Assembly (NCBI GenBank): GCA_951812525.1
Contig: OX638316.1
Span: 186,001 to 250,000 of the forward strand
Length of the DNA stretch: 64,000 nucleotides
Direction of reading: 5' to 3'
Source of the DNA: an uncultured Poribacteria bacterium
GTDB lineage: Bacteria > Poribacteria > WGA-4E > WGA-3G
In this document: piece after piece, positions 35,266-44,277 of the stretch
Numbering within the stretch: position 1 is the stretch's first letter
Layout: each line of letters starts with the position of its first letter
Made by a program: the position numbers and the translations under genes
Notes under the pieces: generated by a model
What the model saw: only the letters and a program-made list of their open reading frames with translations
Database searches by the model: none
What the model was told of the DNA's origin: nothing

Positions 35266-36234
35266 CTACAAAGATGTGATTACCAATCGGTATAACTGCG
35301 GGACAGTTACTGAGAAATCGCCGGAGATGTGGTAACCCTCACCGCCATCTTTGACTGTGCGGATGAGGATTGTCTTTTTGGGGCGGTGGTAGTAGTGTGC
35401 ATCGGTAGGTGATCCCTCATCTCGGAAATCGGGGAAGTCGATGAGATCGAAGTTAGCGGTCGTGAAATGCCGAATTTCTTCATCCCGTTGTGATGCGATG
35501 TTCCGTGCCATAGAGAGGCTTTTGAGGTAGACTTCGGGTCCCATCACGGCAGAACCTAAATTGAGAAAAACGCCACCCTCTAATTGAGACACACTGTGGG
35601 CAAAACGGAGAAAATCTTCACCCGTTGTCCATCCCATTGCGGCATAATCGGCAGCAGGATGCTGGTCGATGATGTCAAAACCGATACCTTTGTGAACGGT
35701 GAACGGTACACCGAGTCGATACGCGGCGGCGAACATACTCACATCGCGATGCGGAAAAGCGATGTCCATTTCGCCTTTTTGAATTAACCTACCGACTGCT
35801 TCACCAAACCCGATCCTATCCTCATATCCTCGGACAATCGCCTCGTTCAGATAACGTCCGGTTTCTTCCCAATTGCCGAACTTACCATCCCAGATGTAGT
35901 CCTCGACATCTTCAAGCGTTGCTCCAATGTGTGCGAGTTCAAAATCGTGGATAGCGCATGCGCCGTTGGTGGCGATATGCGTGAGGATACGGCGTTCCAT
36001 CAAATCGATGATGAAGCGGGAGTTGCCACGCCGCATAACGTGTGCACCCATCATCCAGATGACTTGCCTGCCCTCACGGTGTGCCTTCGCAATTCGATCT
36101 GCAACGATAGGAAGTGCTGGGTTTTCGCAGGGTAGAATCTCTGCATCCAGCGGATAGACATCCGCAACCGTCATTTTGTGGCAGCGTTCGGAGAGTGGAA
36201 GAACTGTGAGTTGATTCCGATTCAGCTTGTCCAT
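35266..36234 (-). CDS. Conserved protein of unknown function (weakly deoxyhypusine-synthase-like)
   Basis: A 322-residue protein from the ATG at 36234; a TTG further up would overlap smc. Notable blocks are W-M-M-G-A-H-V-M-R-R-G, T-H-I-A-T-N-G-A-C-A-I-H-D-F-E-L-A, F-G-N-W-E-E-T-G-R-Y-L-N and L-N-L-G-S-A-V-M-G-P-E-V-Y-L-K. I have an impression of deoxyhypusine-synthase-related Rossmann proteins found in planctomycetes and acidobacteria, but cannot name the family with confidence. No signal or membrane helix. It lies directly downstream of smc on the same strand. Confidence 0.6.
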   Translation of the reverse strand: MDKLNRNQLTVLPLSERCHKMTVADVYPLDAEILPCENPALPIVADRIAKAHREGRQVIWMMGAHVMRRGNSRFIIDLMERRILTHIATNGACAIHDFELAHIGATLEDVEDYIWDGKFGNWEETGRYLNEAIVRGYEDRIGFGEAVGRLIQKGEMDIAFPHRDVSMFAAAYRLGVPFTVHKGIGFDIIDQHPAADYAAMGWTTGEDFLRFAHSVSQLEGGVFLNLGSAVMGPEVYLKSLSMARNIASQRDEEIRHFTTANFDLIDFPDFRDEGSPTDAHYYHRPKKTILIRTVKDGGEGYHISGDFSVTVPQLYRLVITSL

Positions 36235-36256
36235 ACCCTGGAACCCGTTTCTACGA

Positions 36257-39200
36257 CTATTCACCAAATTTGGCAGAGACAATTTTTGAGATACCAGCCT
36301 GTTCCATCGTCACACCGTACATTGCGTCAGCAATTTCCATTGTGCGGCGGTTGTGCGTGATAATCACAAATTGCGTGTTCTCGGTGTATGCCCGGATGAG
36401 ATTGGCAAAACGTAGAACGTTCGCCTCATCAAGCGCAGCGTCAACTTCGTCAAGCACACAGAAAGGGCTCGGCTTGATTTTGAAGACAGCAAATAGTAGT
36501 CCGATAGCGACCAGTGAACGCTCTCCACCGGAAAGCTGCGTGATGCTCTGTGGGCGTTTCCCGGGCGGACGGGCGATAATATCAATGCCTGAATCGAGCA
36601 CATTGGACGGATCCGTTAGCAACAATTCTGTCTCGCCACCACCGAAGAGTTGTGTAAATACTTCTTGGAAGTTGGTCTGTACCTGCTGAAACGTTTCAAG
36701 GAATACGTCCCTTGAGGTTTGGTTAATCTTTTGTATTGCCTGATAAGTGGACTGAATGGATTGTTGGACATCCTCGCGCTGAGCAACAAGAAAATCTTGG
36801 CGTTTCTTGTGCTCCTCATAAGCCTCAATTGCCTTGAGATTTACCGCACCCATTGCCGTGAGTTCTGCCTTCAACTTCTCAATGTTATCGAGTAGATCGA
36901 TTTCATCCATCGCCTGTTCGTCATTCACCAACGGCGGCAGTTCCTCAATCGAAATCTGATATTTCTCGTGGATGCGTGTGGAAACCGACTTTATGCGCAT
37001 CTCAAACTGAGTCGTTGTGACTTCGAGCTTATGACGTGCGCGGTTCTGTTGCTCAAACCGCCTGCGTGTTGCGCGCATCTCTTTTTGGAGGACGCTCACC
37101 TCTTGGAGAAGGGATTCACGTTCTTCAGTCAGTTCCTCAACGTGTGATTCTGCCTCGGCACGATCACCCTCTAAACGGAGGAATTCGCGTTGTGCTTTGG
37201 CGACTTGTTCGCCGAGGTCGACTCGGGTCTGTTCATCCGAGTCGATAACTGCTTGTTGGTCGGCAATCTCTTTTGTCGTCCGCTTTTGCGTCTCCTCAAG
37301 TGTCTGAAGGTCGGACACCAAACCCTCTAATCTTTGACGCTGTCCAGCTAAGAAGACCTCCATTTTCTGGCAACTGTCAGCAACTTCAGAGCGTTTTCGG
37401 TCTTCACTCTCAATTTGCTCGGATATGCGTTCAATCCATCGTTGCGTACGGGTCGTTTTTTGGTTTAACTCTGTGATTTCAGTTTCAAGGTTAACCTGAT
37501 CTTCGCGCGAAGCCGCCATCGCCTTGCTCAATTCTCGGTTCTCAGCCTCGACCAATGCGAGTTGCTGCTGAAGTCGGGTGACTTGGAGATTTGCCTGCTC
37601 CATGTCTTTGGTTAACGAAGCTTTCTCAACACGTTTATCTTGCCACTGTGCAGTGAGTGTCTGCCGTGTTTTCTGCAAAGCCGCTATCGTTGCGGCGTAG
37701 GACTTACGCTCCTGGTCTTTTCGATTGTTGCTTCGGGTTAGCTGCCCGATCCTGTCTTCGAGTTCCTCAAGTTCACGTGCGCGACTGAGCAGTCCACCCT
37801 TTTGCTGGTTTGTCTGACCACCGGTGATGGCACCCGACGTATTGATAAGTTCTCCATCTAAGGTTACGAGACGTGCATTTGAACGGAATTGACGGGTGAG
37901 TGCGACCGCAGCATCCAAATCTTGGATAACAAGTGTATTCCCTAATAGATGCTGCATAGCAACCTTGTATTTGAGGTCGTAATCCACCAATTCTTCGGCA
38001 ATGCCGATGACACCGGATTGTTTTAGCAAAGCATTATCATTGAATCTGCGTTTGCGTAAAATATCAAGCGGGAGAAATGTCACCCTGCCGGCTCGATGCT
38101 TTTTAAGGAAAGCAATCCCATTCTGGGCATCTTCAGCGGTTTCGGTAATGACGTTCTGGACAGCACTACCGAGTGCCACCTCTATAGCTATCTCAAACTC
38201 GTTATCCATCGCGATTAGTTCAGCAACAACACCACAGACCCCGCGAAATTGATCGGAATAGTGACTTTTCGCTTGCATTATTGCGCGAACTCCGGCGTAA
38301 TATCCTTCATAAGCGGATTGCAATTCCTGTAGTGATCTTAGCCGAGAGACACTACTGCCTAAAGTATTCTGTAAACCGTTGATTTCAGCTTCAATTTTAC
38401 GGAGTGCGTCCTGATTTTCGCCAAGTTCTATCTCTACCTTATCCCGCTCGGCTTCAATCTGAATCAATTCTGCCTTTAATTGCATTTCGGCACGCTGAAC
38501 TTCTGCATGGGTATCAGTGGCGGTTTTAAGTTCTGCTGTTATTGTCCCTGTGTTCGCCTTGAGGCGATTGAGATTTCCTTGTCGACTTGTCAACTCATGC
38601 TCAATCGCTAAGCGTTTACGCTCGCGCGCTGCCAATTCCGCCTCGGTTTCACCTAAAACAGTCTGCGCTTCCTGCACAGATTCCTTGGCGGCACTGATAC
38701 GTTCAGAGAGTTGTGTCAGAAGCTGCTGACGGGCTGCCAAACGGCTCTCTTCTATCTTGAACGATGCCTCAAGTTTCTGATGCTCTTGCGTCCGCAGTCG
38801 TTGCTGGGCGAGGACACCTGTGTGCTGTGCCTTTAAAGATTCAAGTGCTTGGAGTGCTCGCTGTCGTTGCTGTTGGATGTTGAGTTGTCTTTCCTTGTGA
38901 AGCACTATCTGACGTTCGATCTGCTCAATTTTCGTTTCAATCTCGCGAAGTTCAGTCTGACCTGTCCGTATAGTCGCATCCAACTCTGTCTGTCGATCTG
39001 TGGCACTCTCAATACGTTCTTCAGCGGATTTAAGCTGTTCGGAAGCGGTCGTGACATCGCTTAAAATCGCGTCTAAGTCGGTTTGGGCTTGGATATAATC
39101 GGTGCGGAGTTTATCGTATTCCCTATGGGCGAGTTCTAATTCAAACTGCTTCAACCGGGCTTGTTGGGCATTATAGTGGCGTGCCTGCTCAGCTTGTTCC

Positions 39201-39850
39201 TTGAGTGATTCAGTCTCACGCTGGAGTTCTTGAATTACGTCGTTGATACGAACAAGGTTCCGCTCGGTCTGTTCAAGTTTTCGGAGTGCGGTTTTCTTTC
39301 GGTGTTTATATTTGGTAATGCCAGCAACCTCGTCGAATAGAAACCGGCGGTCTTCGGGTCGCACGTTCAGAATCAAGTCAATCTTGCTCTGCTCCATGAC
39401 AGAATAAGCGTCGACCCCGATGCCTGTATCCATAAAGAGTTCGCTGATGTCGCGGAGGCGGCACGGATTTTGGTTGATAAGATAACGGCTTTCACCACCG
39501 CGGGAAAGGTGACGAGAGACTTCAATTTCTGGAGACGCGAAGGCAAGCTTAGCAGGAGCATCTTGCGTCGAGGTATCGGGGTGTTCTTGACCATTTGAAA
39601 AGCGGAGCGCTACCTCTGTTTTCTGTGCAGGAGCGAAGTTAGCACCGCCGTTAAAAAGTAGGTCACGCATAGAAGCACACCGAAGCGAGCGGGCACTCTG
39701 TTCTCCAAGTACCCACCGAATTGCGTCGGAGACGTTGCTTTTTCCGCAACCGTTAGGTCCGACAATGGTAGTAATACCGGGTTCGAGTATCAATTCAACT
39801 TCTTCGGCGAAACTTTTGAAACCACGAATTTTGATGCTATTTAAGTGCAA
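36257..39850 (-). CDS. smc: Chromosome segregation protein SMC
   Basis: A 1197-residue protein with the full SMC plan: N-terminal head with Walker A G-P-N-G-C-G-K-S near residue 33, coiled coil (about 170-500), hinge (about 520-680, with G-A-I-T-G-G), coiled coil (to about 1010), and C-terminal head with signature Q-L-S-G-G-E-R-S-L-V-A-I and Walker B V-L-D-E-V-D-A-A-L-D. It forms the condensin ring that compacts and segregates chromosomes. No scpA or scpB lies nearby. It is downstream of comF with 225 bases between. Confidence 0.96.
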   Translation of the reverse strand: MHLNSIKIRGFKSFAEEVELILEPGITTIVGPNGCGKSNVSDAIRWVLGEQSARSLRCASMRDLLFNGGANFAPAQKTEVALRFSNGQEHPDTSTQDAPAKLAFASPEIEVSRHLSRGGESRYLINQNPCRLRDISELFMDTGIGVDAYSVMEQSKIDLILNVRPEDRRFLFDEVAGITKYKHRKKTALRKLEQTERNLVRINDVIQELQRETESLKEQAEQARHYNAQQARLKQFELELAHREYDKLRTDYIQAQTDLDAILSDVTTASEQLKSAEERIESATDRQTELDATIRTGQTELREIETKIEQIERQIVLHKERQLNIQQQRQRALQALESLKAQHTGVLAQQRLRTQEHQKLEASFKIEESRLAARQQLLTQLSERISAAKESVQEAQTVLGETEAELAARERKRLAIEHELTSRQGNLNRLKANTGTITAELKTATDTHAEVQRAEMQLKAELIQIEAERDKVEIELGENQDALRKIEAEINGLQNTLGSSVSRLRSLQELQSAYEGYYAGVRAIMQAKSHYSDQFRGVCGVVAELIAMDNEFEIAIEVALGSAVQNVITETAEDAQNGIAFLKKHRAGRVTFLPLDILRKRRFNDNALLKQSGVIGIAEELVDYDLKYKVAMQHLLGNTLVIQDLDAAVALTRQFRSNARLVTLDGELINTSGAITGGQTNQQKGGLLSRARELEELEDRIGQLTRSNNRKDQERKSYAATIAALQKTRQTLTAQWQDKRVEKASLTKDMEQANLQVTRLQQQLALVEAENRELSKAMAASREDQVNLETEITELNQKTTRTQRWIERISEQIESEDRKRSEVADSCQKMEVFLAGQRQRLEGLVSDLQTLEETQKRTTKEIADQQAVIDSDEQTRVDLGEQVAKAQREFLRLEGDRAEAESHVEELTEERESLLQEVSVLQKEMRATRRRFEQQNRARHKLEVTTTQFEMRIKSVSTRIHEKYQISIEELPPLVNDEQAMDEIDLLDNIEKLKAELTAMGAVNLKAIEAYEEHKKRQDFLVAQREDVQQSIQSTYQAIQKINQTSRDVFLETFQQVQTNFQEVFTQLFGGGETELLLTDPSNVLDSGIDIIARPPGKRPQSITQLSGGERSLVAIGLLFAVFKIKPSPFCVLDEVDAALDEANVLRFANLIRAYTENTQFVIITHNRRTMEIADAMYGVTMEQAGISKIVSAKFGE

Positions 39851-40075
39851 AGGTGTAACCTCCCACTATATGTTTAAGTAATGAATAATCTCAGGGACAA
39901 TCAGCTTTAAGGCACAACTTTCAAGTATGCTACTTGCCTTGCAAGGTAAAAACACACCTATAAACCTGACCTGAGTATGAACATCCTATAAAACGTTATA
40001 CGAAGGAAAAAGTTTCACGATTCTCCGGTGAAACGTGTAATGCCAAAAAAATCTGAGCAACAGACTAGCCGGTAA

Positions 40076-40828
40076 TTAGTGATATACAGTCCTAGACAAC
40101 GTTAGCACATCAAGCTTAGCGGGATTGCCTTTCCGCAATTCGTTAACCACCTCACGAACCGTAGCACCCGTTGTGAAAACATCGTCAATTATTAGGATAC
40201 GTTTGTTATGAATAACGTCCGGCTTTCGGATTTTAAAAGCACCAACGATATTGTGTTGGCGGGCTTCCATGCCCAAACTGCTTTGTGCCACGGTGTGCCG
40301 GTGTCGCACCAGCGCATCTGTGAGCACTGGCACGCCTGCTACTTGCGCAATGCCCTTCGCGAGCAGCATGGACTGATTGAAACCGCGTTCCCATAGCCGC
40401 ACTTTATGAATAGGCACAGGTAAAATGAAGTCGTAGTCTGCAATAGCACAATCCGCCGGAATACGTGCGTTTATCAATTGAATCAGGTGTTGCGCAAAGA
40501 CCTTTTTCTTTTCAAATTTAAAGAGATGTATTGCCTGTTGGAGTGTTGTCTGATACAATGCAATAGATCTTAGTTTTCCGTAGGGCGGCGGGGAGACAGC
40601 ACATTCATCACAGACTCCATCGATATCTGGTTTGCCACAAATATCGCACCAAGGTGGCTCAAAGAATTGGATATCTTGCCAGCAATTAGCACAGATATAG
40701 CGGAGAGATGTAACCTCAAGCAATGTTTCACAGACGCGACATTTTGCAGGGTAAAGGAAGATGATTGCGGTTTCAAATATCCCCCACAATAAATGGCGCA
40801 CTTGCCAGCTAATTGGTCTTGATCCCAC
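40076..40828 (-). CDS. comF: ComF family phosphoribosyltransferase-like protein
   Basis: A 250-residue protein. An N-terminal zinc-binding part has cysteine pairs C-R-V-C, C-A-N-C, C-D-I-C and C-D-E-C (residues 30-75). The C-terminal part has a PRTase fold with W-E-R-G-F-N-Q-S-M-L-L-A and the PRPP loop I-L-I-I-D-D-V-F-T-T-G-A-T. ComF proteins act in DNA uptake by competence systems in several bacteria; no other competence genes are in the window. Confidence 0.9.
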   Translation of the reverse strand: MGSRPISWQVRHLLWGIFETAIIFLYPAKCRVCETLLEVTSLRYICANCWQDIQFFEPPWCDICGKPDIDGVCDECAVSPPPYGKLRSIALYQTTLQQAIHLFKFEKKKVFAQHLIQLINARIPADCAIADYDFILPVPIHKVRLWERGFNQSMLLAKGIAQVAGVPVLTDALVRHRHTVAQSSLGMEARQHNIVGAFKIRKPDVIHNKRILIIDDVFTTGATVREVVNELRKGNPAKLDVLTLSRTVYH

Positions 40829-40861
40829 GAGATCCCACCTTACTGAAATAGAAAGTTATCA

Positions 40862-40867
40862 TATAAT
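40862..40867 (+). promoter_or_regulatory. Possible -10 element of the alpha/beta hydrolase gene
   Basis: TATAAT on the plus strand with only a poor -35 (TTACTG) 17 bases upstream. It lies just outside and beside the opposing promoter for comF. Confidence 0.4.
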
Positions 40868-40868
40868 T

Positions 40869-40897
40869 AGTTTACCATAAATAAGTTTTAATGTCAA
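40869..40897 (-). promoter_or_regulatory. Promoter of the comF-smc group
   Basis: On the minus strand TTGACA (40897-40892), a 17-base spacer and TAAACT (40874-40869). The start would be about 40862, some 35 bases before the comF start codon. Confidence 0.6.
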
Positions 40898-40913
40898 GTA
40901 AAAGGAGAAGAAA

Positions 40914-41690
40914 ATGGAAAGACCCGTGGTATTTTACAATCAAGAACAGCAGATAAATGGGATACTGCATTCACCTACAGGTTGCGATTCGCCGTGTCCA
41001 GCAGTTGCCTTTTTCCATGGATTCACTGGAACGAAGGTTGAGCCGCACAGGATATTCGTTAAGACGGCACGAGAACTCGCTGCTATTGGGTTTTATGTGC
41101 TTCGATTCGACTTTCGCGGTTCTGGGGACAGTGAGGGCGATTTCTCGGAGATGACTATCGGTGGCGAGGTTTCGGATGCGATCAAGTCAATCGATGTCCT
41201 CACTGCTATACCGGGTGTTGATCCTGAACGCATCGGGATTCTGGGGCTGAGCATGGGAGGGTGTGTTGCAGCATTTGTCTCCGGGCAAGATGTCCGTGTG
41301 AAATCAACAGTGATGTGGGCACCACTTTCGGACGATCCACCAGACCGAAAGAATGAAATCTTAGAGAGAGTTAAAAACCCGCCAACGGCAGAGGAACTCG
41401 CGCTCGCAAATCCAAATATCGTCGGGAAAGCGTTCTATGAAGAACTTCCTAAAATATCCCCCTCTGCTACCATTCAAGCTTTCACAGGTGCACTCCTCGT
41501 GATCCACGGGAGTGGTGATGATGTGGTTCCTGTCTCTCACGGCAGACGTTACTATGAATTGATGTGTGAACGCGACGCTCCAACGGAATTGGAAATCATT
41601 GATAAGGCAGACCATACTTTCAATGCCGTTGCATGGGAGCAAGCGGTAATTGCCAGATCAGTCGACTGGTTTCAAGGGACATTGGCATAA
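40914..41690 (+). CDS. Alpha/beta hydrolase (acyl esterase/peptidase-like)
   Basis: A 258-residue protein. The oxyanion region is F-F-H-G-F-T-G-T-K near residue 35. The nucleophile elbow is G-L-S-M-G-G (Ser about 109), the acid is in H-G-S-G-D-D-V-V-P, and the catalytic His is in K-A-D-H-T-F-N near the C-terminus. This matches the cytosolic Dienelactone-hydrolase/prolyl-oligopeptidase-like esterases. There is no signal peptide. ATG 40914 has AAAAGGAG. Substrate unknown. Confidence 0.85.
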   Translation: MERPVVFYNQEQQINGILHSPTGCDSPCPAVAFFHGFTGTKVEPHRIFVKTARELAAIGFYVLRFDFRGSGDSEGDFSEMTIGGEVSDAIKSIDVLTAIPGVDPERIGILGLSMGGCVAAFVSGQDVRVKSTVMWAPLSDDPPDRKNEILERVKNPPTAEELALANPNIVGKAFYEELPKISPSATIQAFTGALLVIHGSGDDVVPVSHGRRYYELMCERDAPTELEIIDKADHTFNAVAWEQAVIARSVDWFQGTLA

Positions 41691-41700
41691 CAGCGTTATC

Positions 41701-41790
41701 GGCGCGGTTAGGAATGCAGGTTGCATGAATCAACGGTATTCATGCCTTATGGCATGAACCGGGTCGAGTACGCCGCAAAACCGCGCCTAC
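41701..41790 (+). repeat. Hairpin repeat with a nested stem-loop insertion
   Basis: Arms GGCGCGGTT (41701-41709) and AACCGCGCC (41779-41787), then TAC, are those of the dispersed hairpin family. The loop is about 69 bases and contains a second hairpin, GCATGAAT (41723-41730) with ATTCATGC (41738-41745). Confidence 0.65.
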
Positions 41791-41918
41791 CGAGACGGAA
41801 CTTGGCTCCAACCTATATCCCCCGATGTGTCAATATATCTATAATTCCCATAGGAAGCGGCTCGGAATGCTAATGGCACCAGTGAAGTACGAGTAATTTT
41901 CGCATCGCGAGAAAAAAT

Positions 41919-41947
41919 TTGACTTCCTCTCATATTTATGGTATAAT
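41919..41947 (+). promoter_or_regulatory. Strong sigma70-type promoter upstream of a structured leader
   Basis: TTGACT (41919-41924), a 17-base spacer and TATAAT (41942-41947). Transcription would start near 41954. The next plus-strand gene begins about 440 bases later. Confidence 0.7.
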
Positions 41948-41953
41948 ATATGC

Positions 41954-42000
41954 CTGTTGGATAGGGAAGCAATTTTTGTTCCCAGCAAATGTCCTATCCG
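41954..42000 (+). ncRNA. Possible structured RNA leader or small RNA
   Basis: The first transcribed bases would fold: GGATAG near the 5' end pairs with CTATCC at about 41994-41999, and inside it GGAA-GCAA pairs with TTG-TTCC around a short T loop, leaving an 11-base bulge. No open frame follows at once. I do not recognise 6S RNA, tmRNA or a known riboswitch. The end of the transcript is not visible. Confidence 0.35.
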
Positions 42001-42103
42001 TCCACTTGTTTAGGCATTGAAGATACAGATAACCCCTTTAAGAGTTCCCTTCAAAAATCAACAGTAAGTTCCATAGCGCGCTATCTGCGGGCGCAAAACG
42101 TGC

Positions 42104-42337
42104 TTATTGTCGTCGTTCTTCAACATCAGCATCGAGTAGGTCCGAGATGTAGAGTTCACCTGCCTGAATAAGATCGCGGAAAAGATTCCTGGAGAACACA
42201 TCATCTTCAGGACAAGGCATCACTTCGCTAAAAAGCACTTTGTCATATCTATACCCTAAAAGAGATAAAATGTTTTCGGCCGGATTATTCAATCTTGACA
42301 GACCGGTCGTTAGCCGCGCCTTATTGATGCCAGAATT
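42104..42337 (-). pseudogene. Protein-like fragment without a start codon
   Basis: A 77-codon minus-strand frame lies between stops at 42338-42340 and 42104-42106. It reads I-N-K-A-R-L-T-T-G-L-S-R-L-N-N-P-A-E-N, then L-G-Y-R-Y-D-K-V-L-F-S-E-V and L-I-Q-A-G-E-L-Y-I-S-D-L-L-D-A-D-V-E-E-R-R-Q. The composition looks like a real cytoplasmic protein. The only starts are TTG or CTG, and no ribosome site is visible. It is probably the tail of a deleted gene, and is antisense to the transcript from 41954. Confidence 0.4.
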
Positions 42338-42395
42338 TTATCTCTTCATTTAATTGTAGAAGTATGTCAAATCAACAGACTTAAGAAGGAAAAAA

Positions 42396-44168
42396 ATGAA
42401 AGATTTTGATGTAGATGTTAACTCGAAAGATGCTGACGGTAAGACTCCCCTGCACCATGCCGCAGTAAAAAATGCACATAAAGAGGCAGAGGTATTATTG
42501 GAACAGAGTGTGGATGTCAACGCTCAGGATGACGAAGGTTATACTCCACTGCACCTGGCGACAGAGAACAACGCATATCAAACTGCTACTCTGATGTTAA
42601 AATATGGTGCGGATCCCAATGTCTATACTAATTATCGCTGGCCTAATGGTGCCCCACTCCACTACGCCGCTTGGAAGAATGCACACGAGACAGCAAAGGT
42701 GCTCTTGGAACACGGTGCTGATATTAATGCCAAGGATACACTCGGGTGTACCCCCTTGCACAATACAATATGGAAAGACGCGCACGAAACGGCAAAGGTG
42801 CTCTTGGAACACGGCGCACACGTCAATACAGAGGATAAATTCGGCAATACCCCACTACACGAGGCGGCAAAGAAAAAGGCGTACGAAACAGCAAGGGTGT
42901 TGCTCGAAAATGGTGCGGACGTTAATGAAAAGAACAACGATGGCAATACTCCACTTATCGAGACAGTATCCGCTTCTAGGCTCAAAGATAGGTATCCGCA
43001 GAATAACGAAGATCAACAGAATATGTCAGAGATTATAGCAGCTTTACTGGAATACGGTGCAGAGGTAAATATAAAGGACGCATATGGCAGCACCGCACTG
43101 CACATTGCAGCACGCGGAAATGCGATCGAAACTGTAAAAGTATTGCTGGAGAACGGCGCACGCGTCAATGAAAAGGATACTGACGGTAAGACGCCACTGC
43201 ATCATGCTGCAGACAAGAATGCTCATAAAGAAGCAGCGATATTATTGGAACAGGGCGCGGATGTCAACGCTCAGGATGACGAAAATTATACACCACTAAT
43301 TGAGGCAGCAGGAAACAATGCACATGAGACAGCCTCACTGTTGATAGAAAATGATGCAGAGGTCAACGCCAAGAATAACGAGGATTACACCCCACTGCAC
43401 GCTGCAGCGTTGAGCAATGCACATAAGACAGCAAAGATGTTACTGGAATATGGCGCACACGTCAATGCTAAGAGTCAGTATGATAGTATTCCCTTGCACT
43501 TTACAGCAGCAAACAATTCATGGGAGACAGCAAACGTGTTGCTAAAACACGGTGCAGACATCCATGTTAAGGGCAAGAGTAGCGAGACTCCACTGCACTG
43601 GGCAGCAAGGTGCGGTGCCTACGAGACCGCCTTACTGTTATTAGAATACGGCTCTGAAGTTAACATAGAGGATAAAGACGGCCATACTCCGCTGCATCAT
43701 GCGGCGCGGTCGAACGCGCACGACCTCGCAAAAGTGTTGTTAGAACACGGTGCTGACATTAATGCCACGGATAAAGACGGTCATACCCCACTCCACGAAG
43801 CAGCATGGAAACATAGACATGACTCCAACCTCGCAAAAATGTTGTTAGAACATGGCACTGATATTAATGCCACGGACAAAGACGGTCATACCCCACTCCA
43901 TGAAGCGGCGTGGAGACGTGATCCCAACCTCGCAATAATGTTGCTCGAAAACGGAGCACTCGTCAATGCCAAGAATAATACATACGGCAGCACGCCCCTG
44001 CACATTGCAGCACGAAGGAATGATCACAACACCGCAAAAGTGTTGCTGGAAAATGGGGCTAATCCCAACGCAACAGATAACGATGGGGATACCCCACTGC
44101 AGAAGGCATTGGAGAAGAAAGCAAGTAAAACAGAAAAGATATTGCGTCGTTTCGATGGTCAGGTGTAG
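42396..44168 (+). CDS. Ankyrin-repeat protein with 17 repeats
   Basis: A 590-residue protein made almost entirely of ankyrin repeats of 33 residues, consensus D-x-D-G-x-T-P-L-H-x-A-A-x-x-N-A-x-x-T-A-K-V-L-L-E-x-G-A-D-V-N-A-K. I count 17 units. Unit 6 carries an insert of about 15 residues (with R-Y-P-Q-N-N-E-D-Q-Q), and units 1 and 8 are nearly identical, suggesting recent duplication. There is no signal peptide, membrane helix or catalytic domain. ATG 42396 follows AAGGA. Ankyrin proteins of symbionts can bind host proteins; a purely internal scaffold is equally possible. Confidence 0.93.
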   Translation: MKDFDVDVNSKDADGKTPLHHAAVKNAHKEAEVLLEQSVDVNAQDDEGYTPLHLATENNAYQTATLMLKYGADPNVYTNYRWPNGAPLHYAAWKNAHETAKVLLEHGADINAKDTLGCTPLHNTIWKDAHETAKVLLEHGAHVNTEDKFGNTPLHEAAKKKAYETARVLLENGADVNEKNNDGNTPLIETVSASRLKDRYPQNNEDQQNMSEIIAALLEYGAEVNIKDAYGSTALHIAARGNAIETVKVLLENGARVNEKDTDGKTPLHHAADKNAHKEAAILLEQGADVNAQDDENYTPLIEAAGNNAHETASLLIENDAEVNAKNNEDYTPLHAAALSNAHKTAKMLLEYGAHVNAKSQYDSIPLHFTAANNSWETANVLLKHGADIHVKGKSSETPLHWAARCGAYETALLLLEYGSEVNIEDKDGHTPLHHAARSNAHDLAKVLLEHGADINATDKDGHTPLHEAAWKHRHDSNLAKMLLEHGTDINATDKDGHTPLHEAAWRRDPNLAIMLLENGALVNAKNNTYGSTPLHIAARRNDHNTAKVLLENGANPNATDNDGDTPLQKALEKKASKTEKILRRFDGQV

Positions 44169-44277
44169 ACGGACGGGTTTTTTGAACCTATAATTACAAT
44201 ACAAGCGGTGCTACAAATTGATATGCGGGAGCGACGTTCCGAATCTGTGGCGTGATTTCAAGGGACATTAGCATAGA

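Noticed and set aside
41954-42160. Transcript from 41954 considered as 6S RNA or tmRNA
   Set aside because: No long closing stem with a central bubble and no tRNA-like ends with a T-loop could be found.
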